A DNA stretch of 38,045 nt from Bacteroidia bacterium (GTDB taxonomy: Bacteria; Bacteroidota; Bacteroidia; UKL13-3). The DNA lies in contig JACMQU010000137.1 in assembly GCA_014376805.1 (NCBI GenBank), positions 1 to 38,045 of the forward strand, written 5' to 3'. Under the pieces are notes generated by a model that searched no databases, was not told where the DNA came from, and saw only the letters and a list, made by a program, of their open reading frames with translations. The translations under genes and the position numbers were made by a program. Shown here in pieces: positions 16,183 through 25,374 of the stretch; position 1 is the first letter of the stretch, and each line of letters starts with the position of its first letter.

Positions 16183-18690
16183 TTAAAACTGTATCCGAAG
16201 TCCAATATTATAACCCCATGCCCTATGAGGTACGTTTAAATAGTTGAGGCGGTGAACTACCCCGAATGTTAAAAACTTAAAAATATTTTCAACTGTCGCT
16301 TCAATTTCAATATAAGGTTTACCCATTGTAAACCCATTTGCCGTTAATACCTTTTTACCATTTTCATCAAAAGAAGGAATAATATTTTTATTAGCATTGC
16401 TTAAACTTCCATAAGCGGCCTTAACAATAAATGCGTTGCGTAGGTTCAGTGTTTTAATGAATGGAATTTTGTTAAAGAACAATCCTTCAAAATGCTGAGT
16501 ATAGGATCCATGTATATAGGCATCACTTACAAACTCATAAAAGTTCATCAGGCTATAATTAAAATCGCTATAGATATGGCTCTCATTGCCACGAGCAACA
16601 TCAAGCAAAGGATAGGGAAGTGTACCGAAAATTTTACCGGAATAGATCCACCAGTCTGCAGTGCCAAAAACAGATGTATTCATGTGATGCATAATTATCA
16701 GACTTAGTTTATCGTAGGTAAAATCACTATTAAATAAACCTTTGATCCCATGCCTGTAACCAAAGATTAAAATCGGAATTTTGGCCCGCTCTAACCTTAT
16801 TCTGTCATGCCCCCGTGAGATCATTACTTCTTTATAGGCCCATCTTGCTTCTATACCGGCTTGGGTATAAGTATAGGTATTACTTACAGGAGAATTGCCA
16901 TTAGGGTCTTCAGGGTTAATTTTCCAGGCGAAAAAAAATCTCCCAAGCGGGGTAAATTTACTGTTATCGAAAAGTAATTTAACTGACCAGTAGCTTGTAA
17001 ATGTTCTTGTAAAACTAAAGTTATATTCTTCGGTCTGGTTGATCCTGATTCTTCTTCCAACAAAGTTTAATACCTGGAAAATATTACTAACAGAGGCTGA
17101 AATAGGCGAATTGGTAACACCCAATATGTCATAATCATTCCGGTACCTTGCCGTAGCCACCGTCCAACGTTGCGAATTGAAAATATAATCTACTCCAAAA
17201 CTGTATTTAAACTTTTTATCCCTTAGTCCGTAAGCCAGGTATGATCTTACTACAATTTTTTTGTTAAAGTCATAATTGGTTTTAAATCCTAAGCGCAGCC
17301 TTAAACCTTCAACATGGTTAAAACTCACAAAACTCAGGTAAGGCCCCCAGTCTAATGGCCCAATTCTTTTGTAGCCCTCTATTAAAGTTGATATAATACT
17401 GATATAAGATTTAACTACAGGTAAATTATTTACCGAATCAACTTTGTTGAACATTTCCTGATCAATAGAACTGAGTGCTTCAGTTCGTTTCTGTTTCCAG
17501 TAAGTACTGTCTTTATTGCCCGCTCCCTCCAGCGTTTGAAAATGTAGGTCGTAAAAATCTTTAGGTCGTAATTTTCCTGTTTCAACCTGCGTGTATGATC
17601 CATAAAACTCTGCAATTACACCACTGGCATTTTTCTTAACCCTGTCAAAATCAAAAATAGCACGGCTTTTAGTAACCATCCAGGCAACGTCTTTTGTTGG
17701 CATAAATTCCTGCTGAATTTTTATCCGGTTCAGAAAATTAAGATTCGAATTTTTACCTACTTCAAGGCTCACACGTTTTAAGGCATATGAAGTATCTGCA
17801 ACCCAAATAGTGCCTTCAAAACCCAGATCCTGCTTTCTTTTTAAGTTAACCTGAATTTTATAACACCGGCTACCTTCAATTTCAACAGAATCGAGCAGTG
17901 TATAAACATAATAAAAATGCGCCACATCCGAAACCGGGGAAACAAAATCTTTACCCAAAATGGTTATAAAATTATCATACATGTTAAACCGGTTCAGCTC
18001 ACCTCCTAACAAATCGGTAATGTAAGAATCATCTTTAACCCCTATGCCCGAATATTTACTGCCTTCAATTATTTCCTTAGATTTTCCTGGATTTTTAGAG
18101 TAATAAAATTTCGAAAATGTTTCACTAACAAATACGGGTAATATATGTTTGCCCTCCTCATTTTTCATTTGGTGTAAAGTATCAAATAACGTATTTAGTG
18201 GTTTAAACAATTTTCTGTTTTTTAACTCTTCAGATATATTGGTAAGTGATACTCCTACTTTGGTATATGAGTTATACTGATAGGCTTCCAGATTATCTTG
18301 ATTATTAACGTTCCTGCGGGCCCTTGCTTCATCAATAATCCGTAGTGCAGGATTAATTCCCGGCCTGATCACCACTTCATTCATTTCTGTTGTCAGCTCC
18401 TCAAGTTCTATCAGTATAGTCTGATTTTGTAAAGGTTTTATTTTAACAGCGAACCGTTTATATCCAATATAACTTGCAATGAGACTGTCGGCCGCCTTAT
18501 TTATAGTTAATTTAAAACGTCCTTCAAAGTCGGAAGTTGTTCCACCTCCAGAACCTTTAAAACCAATACTAACATAAGGCAACGGCTCTTTGGTGCGTTT
18601 ATCCTGTATTTTGCCTGTTACCGTAGTTTCGGTTTGAGCCCATATTAAAAAGGGCAAAAAATTTAATAAGAGGAGTAACCGTAAGTTCAC
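16183..18690 (-). CDS. DUF5686 / carboxypeptidase-regulatory-like outer-membrane protein
   Basis: An 835-residue envelope protein. The signal peptide (MNLRLLLLLNFLPFLIWAQ) is followed by a carboxypeptidase-D-regulatory-like beta-sandwich at about residues 22-105 (TVTGKIQDKRTKEPLPYVSI, GGTTSDFEGRFKLTI, SYIGYKRF). The remainder matches DUF5686, with YNSYTKVGVSL near residue 142, and ends in an amphipathic strand-rich segment closing YNIGLRIQF, typical of an outer-membrane beta barrel. Function is not known for the family. The start is GTG, sharing one base with the TAG stop of the cyclophilin gene (TAGTG), so the two are translationally coupled. That link could reflect folding of the barrel by the cyclophilin, but this is only inference. 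Confidence 0.85.
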   Translation of the reverse strand: MNLRLLLLLNFLPFLIWAQTETTVTGKIQDKRTKEPLPYVSIGFKGSGGGTTSDFEGRFKLTINKAADSLIASYIGYKRFAVKIKPLQNQTILIELEELTTEMNEVVIRPGINPALRIIDEARARRNVNNQDNLEAYQYNSYTKVGVSLTNISEELKNRKLFKPLNTLFDTLHQMKNEEGKHILPVFVSETFSKFYYSKNPGKSKEIIEGSKYSGIGVKDDSYITDLLGGELNRFNMYDNFITILGKDFVSPVSDVAHFYYVYTLLDSVEIEGSRCYKIQVNLKRKQDLGFEGTIWVADTSYALKRVSLEVGKNSNLNFLNRIKIQQEFMPTKDVAWMVTKSRAIFDFDRVKKNASGVIAEFYGSYTQVETGKLRPKDFYDLHFQTLEGAGNKDSTYWKQKRTEALSSIDQEMFNKVDSVNNLPVVKSYISIISTLIEGYKRIGPLDWGPYLSFVSFNHVEGLRLRLGFKTNYDFNKKIVVRSYLAYGLRDKKFKYSFGVDYIFNSQRWTVATARYRNDYDILGVTNSPISASVSNIFQVLNFVGRRIRINQTEEYNFSFTRTFTSYWSVKLLFDNSKFTPLGRFFFAWKINPEDPNGNSPVSNTYTYTQAGIEARWAYKEVMISRGHDRIRLERAKIPILIFGYRHGIKGLFNSDFTYDKLSLIIMHHMNTSVFGTADWWIYSGKIFGTLPYPLLDVARGNESHIYSDFNYSLMNFYEFVSDAYIHGSYTQHFEGLFFNKIPFIKTLNLRNAFIVKAAYGSLSNANKNIIPSFDENGKKVLTANGFTMGKPYIEIEATVENIFKFLTFGVVHRLNYLNVPHRAWGYNIGLRIQF

Positions 18691-19589
18691 TAAAGCAGGC
18701 GTATTTTCATTCTTACATTTTGTAATGGCCTGTTATCACTGTCGCGTGTAGGCAACTTTGCAATTCTATCTATTACGTTCAAACCACTTTCAACTTCTCC
18801 AAATACGGTATAATCACCATCTAATTGCGGTGTTCCGCCAAGTGTCTGGTAAACTTCTATCTGATCCATATCTACTTCGGTTGCCTTAGGGTATTTTGCA
18901 GTAAATTCGCGGTCGGCAGCAGGCTGTAATGATTCGATATACTTTCTGGTAATTTCTTTGTCACCGGAACTTTGCAATGCATTAATTTTTTCCTGAACAG
19001 TATCTCTTTGGTACAAATCATATAGAACTTTTTGTTTACGGCCCATGTTAATGTTATTAATCATTTGTTCCAGCTCTTTAATAGTATATTTTTTACCCTG
19101 TACAATATAGAACTGGCAACCACTCGAAGCCTTTTCAGGATTATTATCCCGAGCCGCCGCTAATGCGCCTTTTTTATGAAATAATGCAGGATTAATTTCA
19201 GCCGGTATTTTATATCCAACATCACCACTCCCCAACATTTCTGAAGTATCGGAATGTTTTGAATTGGGATCACCACCTTGTATCATAAAAGTATTGATTA
19301 CCCTGTGAAATAATAAGCTATCATAGAAACCTTCTTTAACCAGTTTTACAAAATTATCGCGGTGTTTTGGTGTTTCATTATAAAGTTTTAAAACTATTGT
19401 ACCATATTCAGTAATTACCTCAACTCTTTGTATTTTCTGGGCGTTTGAATGAACAACCTGGTGTTTTACAGTTGTTTGTTTTACAGCAGGATTTTTTGCT
19501 TTAGGTTTGGGTGTAGGTTTCTTTACCTGGGCCATACCCATCAGGGCTGATCCCAAAAAAAACAGGAAAATAAACGATAATTTTTTCAT
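18690..19589 (-). CDS. Secreted peptidyl-prolyl cis-trans isomerase, cyclophilin type, with internal insertion
   Basis: A 299-residue cyclophilin with a signal peptide ending near residue 20 (GSALMGMAQ) and a Lys/Pro-rich linker to about residue 50. The catalytic fold begins VITEYGTIVLKLY, with LFHRVI (His95, Arg96) and FMIQGGDP (Phe101, Gln104) as in active cyclophilins, and GCQFYIVQG near 158-165. A charged helical insertion of about 80 residues (166-248) then interrupts the domain before LGGTPQLDGDYTVFGEV resumes it. No lipobox cysteine is seen, so a periplasmic location is likely. It is the first gene of a two-gene unit with the DUF5686 outer-membrane protein. Confidence 0.93.
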   Translation of the reverse strand: MKKLSFIFLFFLGSALMGMAQVKKPTPKPKAKNPAVKQTTVKHQVVHSNAQKIQRVEVITEYGTIVLKLYNETPKHRDNFVKLVKEGFYDSLLFHRVINTFMIQGGDPNSKHSDTSEMLGSGDVGYKIPAEINPALFHKKGALAAARDNNPEKASSGCQFYIVQGKKYTIKELEQMINNINMGRKQKVLYDLYQRDTVQEKINALQSSGDKEITRKYIESLQPAADREFTAKYPKATEVDMDQIEVYQTLGGTPQLDGDYTVFGEVESGLNVIDRIAKLPTRDSDNRPLQNVRMKIRLL

Positions 19590-20055
19590 GAATGTTAATT
19601 TATTTATTGCAAATGATTCTGGTTATAACAGGCTTTTTAATAGGTTATATACAAAATCAATCTGCAACTAAAGCAAGGCAATATATAAAAAAGGAATTTA
19701 GTTTTACAAAGGATCAATATAAATGGTTTAAAAATGTTTAGTTTTTCCTTTCTTTTCCTTAGTTTTATTACCCGTTTCGCTAACAACAATTCAATATAAT
19801 CTTCAAAAACTTTAGCGCAAATTTCTTTAAAAATGTCCTGCCTTGTACTAACGCTCTTTAACATTTTTGTAGGTAAAAAAATAATTTATAAGATTACAAA
19901 AGCCCATCACCCTGTTTTTTTCAAATAGCAGTATTTTCAGTTGATTTTGTAAAAGGCAAAACGAACAGTAATATAAACAAATTAAGAGTACCGGTAAAAC
20001 GATGTTTTTTATTCTTAAATACGGTAACAATAGCTGAGATTTAATCATCTCGTAT
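19590..20055. other. Intergenic region between kmo and the cyclophilin gene
   Basis: 466 bp, strongly A+T-rich. Two short minus-strand frames (19637-19864 and 19848-20048) lack recognisable domains and have a composition dominated by A+T codons (Leu, Ile, Lys, Phe), so they are not called as genes. No tRNA-like arm, strong hairpin or consensus promoter was seen. The promoter of the cyclophilin gene must lie here. Confidence 0.4.
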
Positions 20056-21381
20056 TTAATCCAGTAAATACCATATTTTTTCCATATAAGCGAGGTCTGT
20101 AATTTTATGCTCAGCCCCTTCTGCTATAATGTGTTCAAGCAAAATGTCGTTTCTTTTCCCCTGATCCAGGGCAAATAAATAGGGGCTGTTACTAAACGTA
20201 GTTAACGCATATTGAGATTTAAACTTATCGGGATATAAATCACCTAAATTATGTTCAAGGGTTTTTTTGTGAAGGAAATGTTTATCGCCAACTTTATCTG
20301 CCATCTCATAATAGTTTTGTATTGCCAGATCAGCAATAGCATCTGTATTAGGTTTGCGGAGTGCCTGGTATTTACTAAATATTTTCGTCCAGTCTGAACC
20401 AAAATTTTCAATACATTCATCCATTACGGTTACATCTTCAAAACTTGCGTTCATTCCTTGTCCGTAAAAAGGAACTATTGCATGTGCCGCATCCCCCATC
20501 AGAGCAATCTTATCATCTTTAACCCAAGGAAAACACTTTACCGTTACAAGACTTGAGGTGGGATTTTTTAAAAAATCCCCTGTCAGTGTTGGCATCATTT
20601 GAAAAGCATCAGGAAATTCTTTTGTAAAGAAAGTTCCCACCTCCGCATTTGTTTTCAGTGTATCAAAAACGTCAAAAGGCATGAACAAAGTACAGGTAAA
20701 ATCTCCGCTTGGGTTAGGTAAAGCAATCATCATAAATGCACCACGGGGCCAAATATGCAATGCATTTTTTGACATCATAAATTGTGCGCCTTCACCCGCA
20801 GGTATTTCAAGTTCTTTATATCCAACATGCAGGTAACTTTGTGAATAATTAAAACGGTCTGAGATTTGCAGTTTGCCGCGAGTTGCCGCAAAAGCCCCAT
20901 CCGTGCCTAAAATTCTATCTGATTGAAAAATTTGAGAGGTGCCATCTTCCAATTCAAAAGTAGCTGTACTCTTATCTACATCCACATCGGTACAACGCGA
21001 ATTAAAATGTAAGTTAATGTTTTTAAAACCATCTGCTAATTCAAGTAATCTTGTGTTTAGCCGGCCACGGGATACTGAATTAATTGCCTGTCCGTCTTTA
21101 CCGTATGGCTGATAGGTTAATTCGTTGTTCTTACTGTGTATCATTCGTCCAAACATGGGTATGGCATCTGCTAAAATTTCTTTATCAAGGCCAATTTTTT
21201 TAAGGGCAAGTAAGCCTCTTGTGGAGAGGGCAAGATTGATTGATTTGCCAGCAGAAATTTTATTTTTGCGCATATCAGGCCTGCGTTCAAACAAGTTAAT
21301 TTCATAACCTCTTTTGGCAAGATAAATAGACATTAAAGTACCACATAATCCGCCGCCAATTATTGTAATTTTATCAGACAT
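20056..21381 (-). CDS. kmo: Kynurenine 3-monooxygenase
   Basis: A 441-residue FAD-dependent aromatic hydroxylase that converts kynurenine to 3-hydroxykynurenine with NADPH and O2. The dinucleotide-binding motif is at residues 9-14 (GGGLCG). The family-specific GKSINLALSTRGLLALKKIG follows, with SVSRGRLNTRLLEL, the DG segment LGTDGAFAATRG, and GDAAHAIVPFYGQGMNASFE near residue 297. Length is close to that of other bacterial KMOs. It follows kynU after only 10 bp, so they form one operon. This implies synthesis of 3-hydroxyanthranilate, feeding NAD or quinolinate production or tryptophan breakdown. The genes for tryptophan dioxygenase and 3-hydroxyanthranilate dioxygenase are not in the window. 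Confidence 0.95.
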   Translation of the reverse strand: MSDKITIIGGGLCGTLMSIYLAKRGYEINLFERRPDMRKNKISAGKSINLALSTRGLLALKKIGLDKEILADAIPMFGRMIHSKNNELTYQPYGKDGQAINSVSRGRLNTRLLELADGFKNINLHFNSRCTDVDVDKSTATFELEDGTSQIFQSDRILGTDGAFAATRGKLQISDRFNYSQSYLHVGYKELEIPAGEGAQFMMSKNALHIWPRGAFMMIALPNPSGDFTCTLFMPFDVFDTLKTNAEVGTFFTKEFPDAFQMMPTLTGDFLKNPTSSLVTVKCFPWVKDDKIALMGDAAHAIVPFYGQGMNASFEDVTVMDECIENFGSDWTKIFSKYQALRKPNTDAIADLAIQNYYEMADKVGDKHFLHKKTLEHNLGDLYPDKFKSQYALTTFSNSPYLFALDQGKRNDILLEHIIAEGAEHKITDLAYMEKIWYLLD

Positions 21382-21391
21382 AATTTATTTT

Positions 21392-22684
21392 TTAATGGGT
21401 TGTTGTCTCCCTGTTTAAATAACTTTTTACGGCCAGCCCAACTTTGTAAACATCTTTAAAACTATTGTACATTGGCACCGGACTCATTCTAATCACATCA
21501 GGTTCGCGCCAATCGGGAAGTATATGGTTATCCTGTAAATGATCAAATAATTTTCTGCCATCATTTTTAACCACTATGGATAACTGGCATCCTCTTTCAG
21601 TAGGGTTAGATGGGGTAATAATAGTAAAGTTGACTGTAGAATTCTGGCCGGCAACATCCTTTAACAGGTACTCCAAAAAGCCTGTTAGCTTTTCACTTTT
21701 CATTCTTAATTTCTCCATACCTGCTTGTTCAAACAATTCAAGAGCGGCTTTATGAATAGCCATGGGAAAAATCTGCGCATTGCTAAGCTGCCAGCCTGCT
21801 GCACCTTCCATTGGTTTAAAGCCTTTTTTCATTTTAAATCTTTCTTTTTCATCATGGCCCCACCAACCCGCAAAACGGGGCAGACCAGGATTGTTGCCAT
21901 GTTGTTCATTTACAAACACCCCACTTGTGCCGCCCGGGCCGGAGTTTAAGTATTTATAGGTACACCAAACAGCAAAGTCAACGTTCCAGTTATGCAGTTG
22001 AAGCTGTAAATTGCCTGCAGCATGCGCCAGGTCAAAGCCCGCAACAGCACCTGCTTTATGAGCTGCATCAGTAATTGCTTTCATGTTAAAAGCCTGCCCT
22101 GTATAATAGTTTACTCCGCCCATCATTACCAAAGCCAGGTCGTTTTTATGTTCATTTATTTTAGCAATTATATCTTCTGTATTTAAAGTATATTCACCAT
22201 CCCGCGGCTTCAATTCAATAATGGCATCATCAGGGTCAAAACCATGAAAGCGCACTTGTGATTCCATCGCATACTGATCAGAGGGAAATGCCGAACCCTC
22301 CATTATAATTTTAAAGCGCGTTTTTGTGGGTCGATAAAAACTCACCATCATTAAATGTAAATTAGCTGTAAGGTTATTCATGATAACCACTTCAGAAGGT
22401 TTTGCACCTACTAAGCGCGCAACTTTATCTGTTAATAAATGATGATAGTACATCCAGGGATTTTTAGCATTAAAATGACCTTCTACACCTAACTCGGCCC
22501 AATCCTTTAATTCCTGTTCTATAGCTGCAAAGGCAGTTTTTGGCTGTAGTCCAAGTGAATTGCCACATAAATAAATGTATGGTTTTCCATTTTTATTAGG
22601 GATATAATATTGATCTCTGAAAGATGCTAATGAATCTTCTATATCAAGTTGCTGAGCAAAGGCTAATGTATTTTGATACTGCAT
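21392..22684 (-). CDS. kynU: Kynureninase
   Basis: A 430-residue PLP enzyme of the aminotransferase class V fold that cleaves kynurenine or 3-hydroxykynurenine to (3-hydroxy)anthranilate and alanine. Family motifs are YLCGNSLGLQPK near residue 38, VVIMNNLTANLHLMMVSFY, GAVAGFDLAHAAGNLQL, and FAVWCTYKYLNSGPGG, in which Lys244 is the PLP-binding lysine. The C-terminal LPDWREPDVIRMSPVPMYNS is also typical. It is the first gene of the kynU-kmo pair. A perfect 17-bp palindrome lies 61 bp upstream of its ATG and may be an operator. Confidence 0.96.
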   Translation of the reverse strand: MQYQNTLAFAQQLDIEDSLASFRDQYYIPNKNGKPYIYLCGNSLGLQPKTAFAAIEQELKDWAELGVEGHFNAKNPWMYYHHLLTDKVARLVGAKPSEVVIMNNLTANLHLMMVSFYRPTKTRFKIIMEGSAFPSDQYAMESQVRFHGFDPDDAIIELKPRDGEYTLNTEDIIAKINEHKNDLALVMMGGVNYYTGQAFNMKAITDAAHKAGAVAGFDLAHAAGNLQLQLHNWNVDFAVWCTYKYLNSGPGGTSGVFVNEQHGNNPGLPRFAGWWGHDEKERFKMKKGFKPMEGAAGWQLSNAQIFPMAIHKAALELFEQAGMEKLRMKSEKLTGFLEYLLKDVAGQNSTVNFTIITPSNPTERGCQLSIVVKNDGRKLFDHLQDNHILPDWREPDVIRMSPVPMYNSFKDVYKVGLAVKSYLNRETTTH

Positions 22685-22744
22685 TGGTTACAGGTTTGGA
22701 TCACAATTTTAACATCTTTTGGTGGTATATTAAAATAAATGGTA

Positions 22745-22761
22745 AGCTAAAGTCTTTAGCT
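22745..22761. promoter_or_regulatory. Perfect 17-bp palindrome upstream of kynU
   Basis: AGCTAAAG T CTTTAGCT: 8-bp arms around a single T, located between kynU (minus strand) and the acetyltransferase gene (plus strand). The symmetry and single-base centre fit a dimeric regulator site better than a terminator, as no T-run follows on either side. Which of the two flanking genes it serves is unknown, and no regulator gene is adjacent. Confidence 0.45.
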
Positions 22762-22885
22762 GTATATAAAATGCTCTTTATTTGACCCTTTATTTTGCTG
22801 ATAGATAATTAAATACATACACCATTTTTTAGGGCATTATAGCTTAAAAATTGTGGTATTTTTATTTATATTTGTTTTGGCTTGA

Positions 22886-22893
22886 TATTTTTG
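22886..22893 (+). promoter_or_regulatory. Possible -7 element for the acetyltransferase gene
   Basis: TATTTTTG fits TAnnTTTG and ends 20 bp before the ATG at 22914. TATATTTG at 22867-22874 fits equally well. Neither has a clear TTTG 19-21 bp upstream, so which one is used cannot be decided. Confidence 0.3.
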
Positions 22894-22913
22894 AAATCTA
22901 ATTTTTTACAAGC

Positions 22914-23447
22914 ATGGAAACCTTAACACAAACCACCTCCATTAAAATAATAGAAGCAGGCTGGAAGCATTATGCTTTGTTGGCAGAATTAGGCACGGCT
23001 ACTTTTAAAGAAACCTTTTCTGATGACAATAGTGAAGAGGATATGAACGCTTACTTAAGTAAGACCTATAGTAAAGAAATGATGCTGGAAAATATTAAAA
23101 ACAATGCCGTTAAATATTTTATAGCATATAGTGAAACCGGAGATACGGGTTATATAAAATTATTACATAATGCAAATTCGCAAAACCTTGCCGGAAGAGT
23201 AATAGAACTGGAAAAGATTTATGTACGTAAGTATAAAATAGGATCAAAAACAGGTGCAGCTTTAATGGAAAAAGCTATTGAATACGCTAAAATGAATGGT
23301 TACAATTATCTTTTTTTAGGCGTATGGCAGGATAATGAAAGAGCAATTTCTTTCTATGAAAACTTTGGGTTCAAAACATTTAATACCCGACAGTTTAAAC
23401 TAGGTAACAGGGTGTGTGATGATTACCTGATGGCATTAGAATTGTAA
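22914..23447 (+). CDS. GNAT-family N-acetyltransferase (PaiA-like)
   Basis: A 177-residue GCN5-related acetyltransferase. The N-terminal FKETFSDDNSEEDMNAYLSK and KEMMLENI resemble PaiA, a spermidine/spermine acetyltransferase. The acetyl-CoA-binding region IYVRKYKIGSKTGAALMEKA supplies the pyrophosphate loop, and LGVWQDNERAISFYENFGF is the usual C-terminal strand-helix signature. The substrate is inferred from resemblance only; other small amines or protein N-termini are possible. It ends 5 bp from the stop of the convergent DUF1569 gene. The region between kynU and this gene (22685-22913) holds its promoter. Confidence 0.85.
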   Translation: METLTQTTSIKIIEAGWKHYALLAELGTATFKETFSDDNSEEDMNAYLSKTYSKEMMLENIKNNAVKYFIAYSETGDTGYIKLLHNANSQNLAGRVIELEKIYVRKYKIGSKTGAALMEKAIEYAKMNGYNYLFLGVWQDNERAISFYENFGFKTFNTRQFKLGNRVCDDYLMALEL

Positions 23448-23452
23448 GGCAT

Positions 23453-23905
23453 TTATACTCCAAATTGACGGAGGTGATGGTTTGTATGATTCCAGTTTAA
23501 TTTGCCCCAATCGGCTTTACTAAATTTACCAGCAACTTTATTTATAGGTATTAAAGCCTTGGCAATTACAAAAGTCTCTATCATCGCTTTTAAATTATTC
23601 TTTTCAGCTTCAAATATTTTGGGGTTAACCATGTTTTCAATCATGTTCATTTCTTTAAAAGTTTCTGCTTTTTCTTTGGGTAGAGACCTGTTTAACAGTA
23701 AAAGTTTAAATAGCCATTTAGGTAAGGGTGATAATTTGCCAATGGTGGGGTTTAGTGTTCCTAATGGAATTTGAAATGCAAGTGACATATGCCTTAAGTT
23801 CTGATTTATATGCATCCTCCCCCATATAGGTTTTAAATCAGGCTTCAGAGAATCGATTTTTTTTATGAGTTCTTTTCTATGTTCAGAATTGAACAAGTTT
23901 TTCAT
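23453..23905 (-). CDS. DUF1569 (DinB-like) protein
   Basis: A 150-residue cytoplasmic protein matching DUF1569, a DinB-like four-helix family. The conserved parts are PIWGRMHINQNLRHMSLAF near residue 27 and the C-terminal FSKADWGKLNWNHTNHHLRQ. Histidines in these two segments (His33, His39 and the NHH pair) could form the metal site seen in DinB-like folds. No biochemical role is established for the family. It stands as a single gene, convergent with the acetyltransferase gene. Confidence 0.78.
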   Translation of the reverse strand: MKNLFNSEHRKELIKKIDSLKPDLKPIWGRMHINQNLRHMSLAFQIPLGTLNPTIGKLSPLPKWLFKLLLLNRSLPKEKAETFKEMNMIENMVNPKIFEAEKNNLKAMIETFVIAKALIPINKVAGKFSKADWGKLNWNHTNHHLRQFGV

Positions 23906-24153
23906 TTCTAATTAATATTTTATGGTGCTGCTAATATAAATAGTTCATACTTGAATTTCAAATTTTATGCGTAAGTTTAACTACGTGTTTTAATTTCCAG
24001 GCAAACAGCAAACCAGCTCCAGTAATTTCCATCATGTAAACAAATCCAGCTTAAATGTAATTTTTTTCATACCAGAATAGGATCAATGCATGAGACTGAC
24101 TTCTTTTTTATTAAGCTGATTTTGTTAGCTTTGTATTTGTTAACATTTAAACA

Positions 24154-25374
24154 ATGAATAAAAAATTTACTTTTATCCTCCTTACAGTTTTAATGAGTTA
24201 TTGTTCATTCGCTCAACGTTACCAGCAAAAGGTTTTCGATAGCGTGCAGGTTGTCTCTAATATTCAATATGGCTTTAACTATGATTGTGTAGATACGCCA
24301 ACCAATTTGTATTTAGATATTTATAAACCATTTGGAGATACTGCCCATAATCGCCCATTGATTGTATTGGCCCATGGTGGCTCCTTTATACAAGGCAGCC
24401 GTTCCTCTTCAGATATGCAGGCAATATGCAAACACCTTGCTTCCCGCGGATATGTTGTTGCTTCTTTTGATTATCGTCTTAAGATTAACTTTAACAGTGG
24501 CAACACAATTCAAAAAGAATTTTCGCAGGCAGTATGGCGAGGTGTGCAGGATGGAAGAGCAGCCATCCGGTATTTTAGAAAAGGCATAGCAACAGGTAAT
24601 GCATTACAAATTGATAATAATAATATTTATACCGGAGGTGTTTCTGCAGGTGGTGTTTTAGGCTTACAGCTTGCCTTTTTAGATACGTATGCAGAGTTCA
24701 GTCAGCTTGGGCTTGATACGTCATTTATTGGTGGAATTGAAGGCAACAGCGGCAACCCGGGTTATAGCTGGCGTGTAAAAGGTGTGATTAGTTTATGTGG
24801 TGCTTTGTCTAATACTGCGTGGATGAATAATAATAAAAATGTAACCATCTGCAATATGCATGGAACCAATGATAACACCGTTCCCTATAAAACAAATTAC
24901 TTTAAATTTGCTGGTGTAAATGTTGCTTTTTTGCAAGGTGGTTTTAGTGTTGACAGTGCCGCCCGTAAACAAAGTATGGACTCCCGTTTATACACTTTTT
25001 ATGGAGCCGATCATGTGCCATTTGTAGGTAATGCATTGTATATGGATACCACGCTGAAATATGTAACGGGTTATCTGTATAATCAGGTTACCGGACTGAT
25101 ACCTCTGGCTGTTAGAGAAACAATTAATACTAATCCGCCATCCTTTACCTTATATCCTAACCCTGCCACAAGTAGTGTTACCGTGTCTTTAAATTCAGCA
25201 ATCTCTGAACCCTACACTGTGGCGTTAATTGATATGTGTGGTAAATTGCTAAACCAATACACAAGTGCAGACAATACAATAGAATTAAATACATCATATT
25301 TAAGTGCAGGTTTTTATTTTATAAAAGTAAGTAGTGAAAGGCATACTGCTATTCAACGCTTAATTATTCATTAA
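24154..25374 (+). CDS. Secreted alpha/beta hydrolase (esterase type) with T9SS sorting domain
   Basis: A 406-residue exported hydrolase: signal peptide MNKKFTFILLTVLMSYCSFA, then an alpha/beta-hydrolase domain at about residues 45-310, and a T9SS type A sorting domain from FTLYPNPAT near residue 330 to the end. The oxyanion motif is HGGS (His74-Gly76), the nucleophile elbow is GGVSAGG with Ser164, and MHGTNDNTVPY and GADHVPF supply likely acid and histidine. The form resembles carboxylesterases of the BD-FAE/type-B kind, substrate unknown. The stop TAA overlaps the ATG of the Rieske gene by one base. A weak -7 box, TGTATTTG, is at 24132-24139. Confidence 0.88.
   Translation: MNKKFTFILLTVLMSYCSFAQRYQQKVFDSVQVVSNIQYGFNYDCVDTPTNLYLDIYKPFGDTAHNRPLIVLAHGGSFIQGSRSSSDMQAICKHLASRGYVVASFDYRLKINFNSGNTIQKEFSQAVWRGVQDGRAAIRYFRKGIATGNALQIDNNNIYTGGVSAGGVLGLQLAFLDTYAEFSQLGLDTSFIGGIEGNSGNPGYSWRVKGVISLCGALSNTAWMNNNKNVTICNMHGTNDNTVPYKTNYFKFAGVNVAFLQGGFSVDSAARKQSMDSRLYTFYGADHVPFVGNALYMDTTLKYVTGYLYNQVTGLIPLAVRETINTNPPSFTLYPNPATSSVTVSLNSAISEPYTVALIDMCGKLLNQYTSADNTIELNTSYLSAGFYFIKVSSERHTAIQRLIIH

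Noticed and set aside
19637-20048. Two small minus-strand proteins in the gap beside kmo
   Set aside because: A+T-driven composition, no recognisable motif, and mutual overlap at their ends.
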